Shown in pieces: positions 6,455 through 16,157 of a stretch of 16,337 nucleotides of DNA (position 1 is the first letter of the stretch; the number at the start of each line of letters is the position of its first letter). The notes under the pieces were generated by a model. It worked only from the letters and a program-made list of their open reading frames with translations. It had not been told where the DNA came from and searched no databases. The stretch is taken from contig JAJJLU010000853.1 in NCBI GenBank assembly GCA_023807065.1, positions 1 to 16,337 of the forward strand, given 5' to 3'. The translations under genes and the position numbers were made by a program. This DNA is from Isotricha intestinalis. Taxonomy: Eukaryota > Ciliophora > Litostomatea > Vestibuliferida > Isotrichidae.

Positions 6455-7426
6455 TCACTTCTTCTTCAATTGTTTAACAATTTCTGCAATTTCTTCATTA
6501 GAACACATTACAGGTTCTTCTTTAAAATAAGGATGTTCTAAAATTTCCGTGGCAGAAATTCTTTTATTAGGATCTAAAACAAGTATTTTTTCTAATAAAT
6601 CTATTCCCATTGGAGTAAAATTAATGAATTTTTTTTCAACCGTAACAACATCACCTCCTTCAAATAATTTATATTGTTCTAATTGTTCAGCATCAGCCCA
6701 ATTAATATTATCAGGGATTCCTAAAAGCGAAAAAATTTTAGTTAAAATCATAATTTCAGAATCATCTTCAGGACTAATTTTTTTATAACCAAATAAAGGT
6801 TCTTTTAAAATCATTTCACCAAGAATACAACCAGCACTCCAAATATCAATTGAAAAAGAATATAATTTTGCTCCAAAAAAAATTTCTGGTGGTCTATACC
6901 AATCAGAAATAACACCTGCAGTCATTTCTCTTCCTGGAGAAGAAATAAAACGAGCTAAACCAAAATCTGCAATTTTTAATATTCCTTTATTATTTACTAA
7001 TAAATTTTGAGGCTTTAAATCACGATGTAAAATGCCATCATTATGCATTTCTGCTAATCCTGAAAGGAATTGATGAAATAAATTTTTTATATGTTTATGT
7101 TCTAATTTTGTCTCATATATTAATTTTGATAATTCTGTGTCAATATATTCATATTGCACATATAAGGCGTCTATGCTATAAAATATATCTATTATTTTTT
7201 CTATGTTTGGATGTGATAGTTCTTTTAATATTAAGATTTCACGAAGAGCTGTCACGTCCATTCCTTCTTTTAATGATTCTTTATTATATTTTTTTAATGC
7301 GTATGTTTTTGTTGGATCTCTTTTATATATTACTTTGTATACTTTCCCATATGCTCCACTACCTATTTTCTCTATTTTTTCAAATTCTTGGTCATAAAGT
7401 TTTATTGGGTTTTGGGTTTTATTCAT
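6455..7426 (-). CDS. CDK7-like cyclin-dependent kinase
   Basis: A complete 323-residue kinase with a TGA stop. It has the glycine loop GSGAYG (22-27), ALKK with catalytic K45, the C-helix TALREI with E63 in the PSTAIRE position, HRDLKPQN with catalytic D136, and DFG at 154-156. The C-helix context EGMDVTALREI followed by LKELSHPNI is closest to CDK7. T169 sits where the CDK7 T-loop threonine is phosphorylated. CDK7 kinases, with cyclin H and MAT1, activate other CDKs and phosphorylate the RNA polymerase II tail. Length matches CDK7 (about 300-350). Odd: the motif TRWYRAPE reads SDWYRPPE (174-181), with an acidic residue for the usual arginine, and there is a short insert around 214-223. CDK20 or another CAK-like kinase is the alternative; the CDK family itself is certain. 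Confidence 0.9.
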   Translation of the reverse strand: MNKTQNPIKLYDQEFEKIEKIGSGAYGKVYKVIYKRDPTKTYALKKYNKESLKEGMDVTALREILILKELSHPNIEKIIDIFYSIDALYVQYEYIDTELSKLIYETKLEHKHIKNLFHQFLSGLAEMHNDGILHRDLKPQNLLVNNKGILKIADFGLARFISSPGREMTAGVISDWYRPPEIFFGAKLYSFSIDIWSAGCILGEMILKEPLFGYKKISPEDDSEIMILTKIFSLLGIPDNINWADAEQLEQYKLFEGGDVVTVEKKFINFTPMGIDLLEKILVLDPNKRISATEILEHPYFKEEPVMCSNEEIAEIVKQLKKK

Positions 7427-7625
7427 TTTTTTTTAAATAAAATTTATTAATTTTTTTGAAATTTATATTTTATTTTAGTTATATTTTTTTTTAATTTTTA
7501 ACATATGATATTTAAGGTTACTGATAATTAATTAATAAAAATTATTATATATGAAATCAAAATAAAATATTTAATAAATTATTTTACTCATTACAATTAA
7601 ATTAAAGAAAGGAAAACTTTATTAT

Positions 7626-8339
7626 TTAATTAAATAATTCATTATTATAATTTTTAGAAAAATACAATCCACAAGCAAAAGAATACAATTCACAAGTGAC
7701 AGTACAATTTTCATTTTCAATTTTCTCATTAATAAAATCCATTAAATTATCTAATTTAACTTTATAAACTTTAATAATTTCATCAGGATCTAATTTTTGA
7801 ATAGGTTGGCAATTATCATCAACTTCTAAAATACATTGAATACTACAATCTTTACTTTTCCAAGGATCCCAAAAAACATTAGAACAAATATTAAATTGTT
7901 TTTCAACTGATAATTTATTATTACCCAAATAACATTTAAATTTACCTTTATATCCAGTTTCTTCTAATAATTCTCTTTCAGCAGCATTTATAGTTGAAAT
8001 TAAAGGATCTTCACCATCTTTTTGATCAATTATTCCACTTGGAAATTCTAAACAAAATTTATTAATTGGATATCTAAAACAACTTATTATTATTACTTCT
8101 CTTGTTTTTTTTATAATTGGTATTATTGATACTGCATTTGGAGCATTTGAATTTTTTAAATCATTATCTATTCTATTATTATAATCTACACATTCCCATG
8201 ATGTTATTTTTTTTTCTCCATTCTCTGAAGTTATTTCATATTTTTTTTCTAGGAAAGATAAAAAATTTCCTTTTGTTTTTATATTTGTTTCTAGATATTT
8301 TGTTGTTTTATTTGAAGATGGTTTTTCAGTTTGATTCAT
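7626..8339 (-). CDS. NUDT5: NUDT5-type ADP-sugar pyrophosphatase (Nudix hydrolase)
   Basis: A 237-residue Nudix enzyme. The Nudix box runs from about 102 to 130 and ends AAERELLEETGYKG, with the metal-binding glutamates E123, E126 and E127. The family hallmark before it, FPSG (canonical FPAG), and the N-terminal SWECVDYNNR plus VSIIPII match the domain-swapped NUDT5 group that splits ADP-ribose and ADP-sugars to AMP and a sugar phosphate. The later DPxxS motif is DPWKSKDCS, where NUDT5 has DPGLSNCT, so a Trp replaces Gly near the substrate loop. The box carries an insertion (SGIIDQKDGEDPL) relative to the usual G-x5-E spacing. No targeting peptide is evident, so a cytosolic role in clearing ADP-ribose is likely. 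The coding strand has a 10-A run directly before the ATG. Confidence 0.9.
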   Translation of the reverse strand: MNQTEKPSSNKTTKYLETNIKTKGNFLSFLEKKYEITSENGEKKITSWECVDYNNRIDNDLKNSNAPNAVSIIPIIKKTREVIIISCFRYPINKFCLEFPSGIIDQKDGEDPLISTINAAERELLEETGYKGKFKCYLGNNKLSVEKQFNICSNVFWDPWKSKDCSIQCILEVDDNCQPIQKLDPDEIIKVYKVKLDNLMDFINEKIENENCTVTCELYSFACGLYFSKNYNNELFN

Positions 8340-8414
8340 TTTTTTTTTATAAGTTTTTTATTTTTTTTTTATGTTTAAATAATATTAAGTTATATTAATT
8401 GTATTTTATGTGTT

Positions 8415-10019
8415 TTAAGGAAGATTAGTTGAAATTAATTTTTTAGAATATAAATCATTTCTAATATATTCACATTTTCTAATTAAATCTTCTTCTTCTT
8501 TAATTAGATCATTGTTAATATGCTTTTGTTCATAACAAACTCTTATAATTTTTTCATTTATTTCATCAATTCCTTCATCTTCGAATTTTTTTATACATAA
8601 TTCTGATATACTTTTATTAGAATTATAAATTAATTTAATTATATTTGTAACTGAGATTTGACAAATTTTTATAAAATTTTTTTGAATAGGAAATATATAT
8701 TTTTTAATTGTATTTAATATTATTAACGGGATTTGTTCATTTTGAATAAATTTTTTTAAATCATCAATACTTGAATGATCAATTAAATTTGACAAAAAAA
8801 TTTGAATTTCATTAGAATAATTAAAAGAAGAATGTAAATTGTTTTTTATTATATTAAAAATTAAATGTGTTTGACCGTTTTCTGTCATTTTTAACAATAA
8901 AACTCTTTCTGAAACAATATTATTTAGAACCCAAAAAGAAAGTTCACATAACATTATTGAAGAATCAATATTATTAAGATTATTAAATAATTTATTAAAA
9001 ATTCCATTGTCAATTAATATTTCTACATTTTGAGGAGTTGAAGTAGTTAAATTTCCTAAAAATTTTAAAATTAAAATTTCAATTTCTTCATTTTGGAAAT
9101 TTGTATTAAATAAATAATGAATTAATTTTTGATTGAAAATATCATTAATTAATGATTCATTATTTTTTTCAAATAAGTTATTTAAACCAGTTATTGAAAA
9201 ATAAAGTATTTCAATTAATTCATTATGTTCAAAATTTTTTTGTATTGTTAAAGAATTAATAAAAAATTTTTGAATATTTAATAATGAATTAAAGTCTACT
9301 TCTTTTAAATTAAAAAGACTAAAAAACCAAGTAAAAATAATTAAAAGATCATTTGAAAGATTTACTTTATTTATAAAATCTAATATCATTTCAATTATCC
9401 CCAATTGAAAAAATATTCTTTGATTAATGATATTTTCAAAAATTATATTTCCAAAAAATTGAATAAGATTATAACAAATTTCTTCATTGTTATTAAATAA
9501 ATTAAATATTTTTTTATAATTATTTAAAAAATTATCCTCTGATACCAAATAACATTGTTGAGGAATATAATTATCATTTATATCATTTATAATATTAAAA
9601 GAACTATACAAAAAAATTTTTACGACTAAATCTACAATTTCAATAGTGAAATATTTTTCTAAAATATTATGACAAATTTTTCCAAACCCTACTTCAATTA
9701 ATTCATCAAAGATATAATTATTTTCATTTAATTCTTTATTTAATATTAATAATTCACTTATTTTATTTAATAAATTTTCAATTTCATCTTTTCCTAAATT
9801 ATTACTTTTATTTAATTGAGAAAATAAATTTAAAATATTATCATTATTCAATTCATTTAAAACATTTATTCTTTTTTCAAGAAATTTTTCATTTATTTTT
9901 TTTTTCCTTAAAGATATTATTTCACATTCAACTCTATTTTTAAAATTATTCATATTTAAAATTTCTGGGATTATTCTTCTATGTTGTTTAAGAGCAAAAT
10001 TTAAATTTGAATTTCTCAT
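8415..10019 (-). CDS. Divergent importin-alpha (IBB + armadillo repeats)
   Basis: A 534-residue protein, the usual length of importin-alpha. Residues about 26-55 resemble the importin-beta-binding domain: FKNRVECEIISLRKKKINEK then FLEKRINV aligns with the RRRR...ELRKAKKD...LKRRNV pattern. Armadillo repeats follow. IQFFGNII (about 186-193) and LKFLGNLTT (318-326) match the ALGNIAG-type and AVGNIVTG-type helices, followed by ILIDNGIFNKLF (IDAGAL-like). FWVLNN keeps the ligand-binding Trp363-Asn367 pair. Another repeat keeps W231 but has Leu where Asn is expected. Importin-alpha binds classical nuclear localisation signals and carries cargo with importin-beta. Loss of some Trp-Asn pairs suggests altered NLS binding. 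It lies 75 bp upstream of NUDT5 and 68 bp downstream of the PAS-protein gene. A non-importin armadillo protein is less likely. Confidence 0.82.
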   Translation of the reverse strand: MRNSNLNFALKQHRRIIPEILNMNNFKNRVECEIISLRKKKINEKFLEKRINVLNELNNDNILNLFSQLNKSNNLGKDEIENLLNKISELLILNKELNENNYIFDELIEVGFGKICHNILEKYFTIEIVDLVVKIFLYSSFNIINDINDNYIPQQCYLVSEDNFLNNYKKIFNLFNNNEEICYNLIQFFGNIIFENIINQRIFFQLGIIEMILDFINKVNLSNDLLIIFTWFFSLFNLKEVDFNSLLNIQKFFINSLTIQKNFEHNELIEILYFSITGLNNLFEKNNESLINDIFNQKLIHYLFNTNFQNEEIEILILKFLGNLTTSTPQNVEILIDNGIFNKLFNNLNNIDSSIMLCELSFWVLNNIVSERVLLLKMTENGQTHLIFNIIKNNLHSSFNYSNEIQIFLSNLIDHSSIDDLKKFIQNEQIPLIILNTIKKYIFPIQKNFIKICQISVTNIIKLIYNSNKSISELCIKKFEDEGIDEINEKIIRVCYEQKHINNDLIKEEEDLIRKCEYIRNDLYSKKLISTNLP

Positions 10020-10087
10020 TTTATTTTTTTCAAAAAATTAAATTTTAATTATTAATTAGAAAATTAGATTATTAAAAATATTAAAAT

Positions 10088-13000
10088 TTACCATTCTCCT
10101 TCTATAATATCTTTTTTACCATCTGTTATTTCAATAGTTTTAGATAAAATTTCTTTAGGAATAATCATAAGCATTTGTCTAACTTTATTAATGTTTCTAT
10201 TTTTATGAAAAAGATAAGGTATATAAAAGAAACAATTGAAGCATATTATTACAATAAAATATAATATACTAAATTTTTCTATGTAATTAAAAATAGATTG
10301 TGTACAATGATTAATATCTAAATTTAATGCTTCTAAGAAAGTTTCAATAGCAGGTTTATAAATTTCTTCGTTTAAAACATTTAATTCACGAAGTTGTTCA
10401 TCGTTAAATAATTTAAAAGGATTATTTTCATAATACATTTGAACTTCAGATAAATTATCTGATATAAAGTCTTGAATATAATATTTTGTACCATAATAAA
10501 TATCATAATATATAAAACCAGTTTTTTTTGAATGTTTTATAAATTCTTCAATTTTTTCATATAAATCATGTAAAGTTGCTAAATAATAAATCATTAAAGA
10601 ATTTATACCATATGAACCAATATTATTTGCAATACTTGAGGGATTAATATTATAATTTGAAGCAAATTTTTCTAAATAAGGGTTTAAAGGTCCCTTGATA
10701 ATATTATTAAAATAATATGATGAATTTTTAGGTAGAGAATAATCTGTTAAATTTCTATAAAATAATTCTTGATAATATTGATGTGATAAATATATTTGTG
10801 ACATATAATTATTGGGCACTGTTGAACTATTATAAAGAATAAATGATGAACATGAATATAAAATATATATTCTAAGATAATTATAAGCTATAATAAAAAT
10901 TGATTTATTTAAAACAACTGAATAATAAATATTCAATAATTTTTCTGCTTCTCTATATTTTTTTCCATTATGAATCATTAATAATAAAACAAAAGATATA
11001 ATTGAACCTATATATATCATATATAATATGGCATTTTCTTTTAATGATTGTTTATCTGAAATTAATTGCCGATGATGTGTCAAATAATTAGTTTTATTTC
11101 TAAATATTGAAGTATTATTTTTATATTCTTTTATAGAATTTATAAATCTTGAAGTTTCCATACTACTACTTTCTACATCAATATCATCTTCAATTTTAAT
11201 TTTTGGTTTTGATATTAAATATTTAGAATCAAATGTATTATTTTTATTTAAATCTATGAATTTTTGGCATTTATTAATTGCACTCTTAATGAAATCTTCA
11301 TCAATCCCAAAGAAATATCTTAATAATTGTTCTTTTTCAGCAGTGATATTAAAAATAGTTTTAATTGCAAATAATAAACATATAATAAGAAACAAAAGAG
11401 AAACAGTTGCAATAACCCATAAATGAATTTCTAATTGATTTAAATTATGATGATATTCTTCAAATTCTAATAAAACATATTGATTAATTTTATCCACAAA
11501 AAAATCCTCAGAGTTTAACATAATAAAATTATAATCTTTATTTAAGAAATGAATATCTTCAAAATCAGAATTTGCGAAATTATAAATAGAATAAGCATAT
11601 TGTGATAACATTGTTTTCATATTACTAAAAATCTGAGTAACATTTAAGGAATCATCAATAATATAATAATATATTTGAATTTGATTCATTTTTTTAGCAT
11701 TAATCTTAGATAAACTAATAGAATTTGTGTGTAAAGATGTTAAAAGATTTAAACAATCTATATATTTTGTAAATAATTTATTTCTTAAACCTGTCATTGT
11801 TTTATTTCTCTCTGAATAAAAATTTGTATAATTTGGATTTTTTAATAATACAAGTTGAAAAGAATATGTTAAAGTTGAATGAGAATTTTCTCCAAATTTT
11901 ACTAAATATTTTATTAATTCAATAACATTTACTAAAATTGTTCTATCTTTAAAGCAAATTGAAAAAAACATTATACCTGAAGTTATAACAAATATTAAAT
12001 GAAATATTAAAAAAGAAAAAGCATATTTTATTGAATTGTTCAATTTACTTGTATAATATTTTTTTAAATTTTGAACTTCTTGATTTTTCCTTTTTTTAAA
12101 TGAAGAAAAATCCTTAATTTTATTATTTTTTTCTAAATTCTCTTCTTTTTGTTTATTTAACTCATTTTTTTCCTCATTTTGTTTTGGAAAAGCTTTTTTA
12201 ATGTCAAATTTTTCTTTGTTAATTAAATCTTCAATTTTATAAGAATTTGTTTTTTTGGAAATTCCAATTAAAATATTTTTTTTATAATCATAAACAGACA
12301 AAGAAATTTTGGATAAATTAACTTTATAAAACTCATGTAAATAATTATTATTTAATCCTTTAACAGTATAGGATTTATGAATGGAATTTTCATTTTTTTC
12401 TTCAGAACTTGAAGAAAAAGAAGAAGAAATTGAACTAAAATCACTAGAAGAAGAAATTGAATTTTCTTCTTCTTTTGAAAAAAAAGAATCATTAAAAGAA
12501 GAAGAACTTGTATTTTTTTTAGTATTTTTTTTTCTATCTAATTCTTTATTAAAATATTGATTTATTGTTATTAAATTTTTATTATGAAATTTATAAACTT
12601 TATTTTCAAAATCAAAATATATTTTTTCTACTTCTGGAATGTAATTAAATTTTATATCTCCTAAAGTATTATTTTCTTGTATATTTATAAAAGTTTTTGG
12701 ATTTATTGATTTAGATTTTCCAAAAATTCGAATTTTTGATTTTATCATTTTTATTTTTTCATTTTGTGATAGATATGCAAAATGAAAAATATATCCTACA
12801 AGAAAACCTTTTAATTTTAATTCTTCTACATTCATTTTAAATAGTTTTTTTCCAAAAGTAATAGTTTCTTCAGGTTGATTTGATAAATATTTTTCTTTTA
12901 AAATACTAATTTTTAACTTTTGTTTATCTATTTTTTTCATGTTAGTCTTATGAATTGTAGTAATTCTTGTAAAAAAATCAGAATAAAATTCTTTAATAAA

Positions 13001-15343
13001 TTTAGTGATTTCAACACTACCATTCAAAGAAGAATTAGATAATTCTAATATATGTAAACAATTATGAGAAAATGTTTGAATAATTAAATTTTCATTAGTT
13101 ATTATATGACAATTTTCAGAAATTTCTCTATGAAAAATATGAATATTTTCATAATCTACTTTACCAAAAATAGTAGCTTTACCATCTTCATCAAATATAG
13201 TACAAACATCTAAAGAAATTGGGAAAATATATTTTGAACTTGTTTTAAAATAAAATACATGTCTTTTTAAAGAATTTGAAATTTTATCACACAATTTTAT
13301 TTTTGATATTCTATCTTCTAATAATTCATCATGTTTTTTTCTCATAAATTCAGGGATAAATATATTTAAATGTTGCCCAATGACTTCTTCATTTGAATAT
13401 CCAAAATGAGCACACATTTCTTGAGATATTTTTAATATTACTCCAAAATTATCTTCTTTCCCTGAACAAATTACAAATTGAAAATCTGATGTTGAAATAA
13501 ATGAATTTATATCTGATAATGATATTATATTTTGATTAAAATATTCATCTAAATTTAAAAAATCTAAATCTGATTGAGTCTCGCTTATTTCATTTAAAAT
13601 ATCTCTTTTATATAATTTATACAATGTAAAAATTGATTTATCTTTAATTTTTATCTTTTTGATTTCCTCAAATTGTTCTTCAATTCTTTCATTAATTTCA
13701 TTTATTTTATTTCCTATATCTCTTAATCTATTTATATCTTGATGTTCTTGACTATTCAATAATAAACTCCAAAAATTTATGTAAATATCCGAGACTTGAG
13801 ATATTAAATTAATTAATGTATTACATTGATATTTATAAGAAATATCTGTTTTATCAAAGCCAATTTCAAAAACTTTTTCTTGTATTTCTTTTTCTATTTT
13901 ATAAATATAAAAAGATTGTGAAAAACTTAAATCTTGATTAGAAAAAAATAAATCATATAAAATAATATAAGCTTTTGAATATTTATTCAAAACTTCATAA
14001 AGAAATGATGCATAAGTAATAGTAAGTAAAATACTATTATTAAATCTATGTATCATTGATCTGAAAGTTTTATCAATATATTTATAAATAAATAATTCTA
14101 ATTGTTCGTTATTAAAAGAGTTAAAAGCAAAATTTTTGACTCCATTATAATAACAATGGGTTTTATGCCAATAAGAAGCTAAATCTAATAAATGTCTTCT
14201 ATCTTTTCTTTTTTCCATTGAAAGTATAATTAATTTTAATTGATTATATACTTCAAGCTCACTTTTAAAAGAAAAATTTTCTAAATTTATTTTCATTTCT
14301 TTATTAGGTAAGGAAAAAATTAAAAAACCTGATAAAGCAAAAAAAACAAATAATATTTGAATTAATCCTTTAAAAGATGTTTTCTTAATTAAAAATCCTA
14401 TTACTAAAAAAAGTGAGGTTAATAAATATATAACTCCAAATAATAAATATAATTTCCTTAAAATATCTTGTCCATATTGATAACTATATTCTAAATAATT
14501 AGAATAAAAATATAATGTTGAGAAAAAGAAAATAAAAAAATAAAAAAAAAAAGAAAGATCATATATAATGTGAATCTTAATTATTATTTGAAAAAAAGTC
14601 TTAATAATAAGAAAACTTTTAAAAGAATTAACAATTACAAATCTCCCAGTTATTGTTCTAGAAGGTTCATCTTTTGAAAAATAAAAATTTGTATAAATAT
14701 AACTTAATAAAAATAAATATAATACGGAAAAAGAACTTAGAATAATATAAATAATATTAAATTTGCTTTCTTTAGGTAAATGTTCATTTAAAAAAGTATT
14801 TATTTCATTATGAAAAAATATTTGAAAATTTGCCTCTAAAAAGAAAAAATTAAGTAATTATTTTACCTAAAAAAGGAGTATAGAAAATACCACTTAATAA
14901 ACTTGAAGTTCCTCTAAAAATTGATAAAAGTAAAAAATCATCTTTTATTTTTTTCTTTTTAAATGATTTATAACTAATTCTTAAAAAGATAATAAAATTA
15001 ATAAAGATGCAAATATATCCTAAAAATAAAAATATAAAGAATAATCTCCAATTATTTAAAAAGAATTGATCTAACCTAAAATTTTGAAAAAAATTTGATA
15101 TAATATTAAAGAATTTTGATTCTTTCCATATAAATATCAACTATAATTATGAATAAATTAATTATATTTTACATATTTGTTAAAAAATAAACTTAAAATT
15201 TGAAAATTTTCAATAACAGCTAAAATGAATATAACTATTGAATTTGAAGTATATATTTTAAATATAAGATAAAATATTTGATATTGAGACATATATAATT
15301 TTTGGGCAAATTCATGGAAATTATATGATAAATTATTTTTCAT
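10088..15343 (-). CDS. TmcB-like PAS-domain polytopic membrane protein, three exons (reconstructed)
   Basis: I join exons 15343-15173, 15140-14867 and 14835-10088, 5193 bases in all, giving 1730 residues and a TAA stop. The ATG at 15341-15343 has an in-frame TAA upstream at 15368-15370. The layout is that of the large TmcB (tiny macrocyst protein B)-like family seen in Dictyostelium, ciliates and other protists. It has about seven or eight hydrophobic segments in residues 1-330, a helical region to about 580, then a PAS domain at about 593-713 with FGYSNEEVIGQHLNIFIPEF. A Ser-rich acidic linker follows at about 920-960, then four further membrane segments near 1085-1110, 1286-1310, 1418-1438 and 1671-1690, with large loops carrying possible N-glycosylation sites. 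The protein is probably a membrane sensor, but its ligand is unknown. Not visible: kinase or cyclase domains. Confidence 0.85.
14836..14866 (-). other. 31-bp intron, phase 1
   Basis: On the coding strand it starts GTAAAATA and ends CTTTTTAG. Without splicing, the upstream frame meets TAA at 14850 and the downstream frame is closed by TAA at 14858. Removing exactly 31 bp joins TPFL to EANFQ in one hydrophobic N-terminal region. A neighbouring AG two bases further would not restore the frame. Confidence 0.85.
15141..15172 (-). other. 32-bp intron, phase 0
   Basis: On the coding strand it starts GTAAAATA and ends AATTATAG. It separates the first exon, ending LFFNKY, from the second, starting LIFIWKES. 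The first exon's frame would otherwise close at the TAA at 15158. Its removal keeps the run of membrane segments continuous. Confidence 0.82.
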
Positions 15344-16157
15344 ATTTAAAAAAATGAGAAAAATTAATTAATAAAAATTTTTGAAATTTTATAAAGTATA
15401 ACTTAATATGATTTCAATAATAATTCATAATTTCAAAAAAAATTGAGTTCTTTACTAATTTTTTCAGTAAAATAAAACTAATTTAAGATTATGTCATTGA
15501 TTTATTAACTATTCAAAACAAAAAAATTAATTGAAATTGATTTTCATTTTAAAAAAAAATTATAATTAAAAAATTATAAAAAGAAAAAAATAAATCATAA
15601 TTTAACAAATATTTTACTTCTTTAATTCTTCATTAAAAGAAAAGGAAAAAGAAAGAAAATAAAATCTCCAATATCCTCCGAAAAAATAAAAATATTCATT
15701 TTATCAAATTAAAGAAAAGATTAATAAATTTAGATGATATGTTAATTCACTATTCTTATAATAATTGTATAATATTTATTTATTTTTTCCTCAAAAAATA
15801 ATAAATAAAAACAATCAAAAATTAGAAAAAAAAAATATAAATTTTAACAGAGGAGTAATTCCTTTTATTAAGGAAATATCGAATTATTTTTTAAAAAAGG
15901 AATATTTTTCTTTTTTATTTTTTATTAATAGGAGAATAAATATTAAGTTCAATAGATTTACAGAATATAATTTATTTCAAATTATTATTAGATAATAATA
16001 ACTTAATTTATTTTTTTTTACTTATTTAATCTTAGATAAAAAAATAATAATAATAAAAACTATTTTATATCTATTATTACATTTAATATATTAAATAGTT
16101 AATTTTTTTAAATTTTGAATTAGAATTAATATATATTTTTATTTTAGAAAAAAGAAA
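15344..16157. other. 814-bp intergenic region with one doubtful small frame
   Basis: This is the longest stretch here without a confident gene. It lies between the start of the PAS-protein gene and the stop of the UFD2-like gene, both on the minus strand. It must hold the UFD2-like 3' end and the PAS-protein promoter. On the plus strand at about 15765-15995 there is an open frame of some 76 codons that lacks an ATG at its beginning. Its second half (GVIPFIKEISNYF onwards) is slightly richer in G and in varied residues than the background. I found no splice join to an upstream ATG that works, so I do not call it a gene. A short AAT-type microsatellite sits near 16042. Confidence 0.5.

Noticed and set aside
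7108..7440. Plus-strand open frames opposite the kinase gene, and similar ones at 6549-6788 and 8117-8398
   Set aside because: They are antisense to clear kinase and Nudix coding sequence, are hydrophobic and show no domain.
15739..15825. Splicing an ATG at 15739 to the open frame at 15765-15995
   Set aside because: The GT at 15767 joined to the available AG sites either creates a stop codon or breaks the frame, and the implied 59-bp intron is longer than the others.
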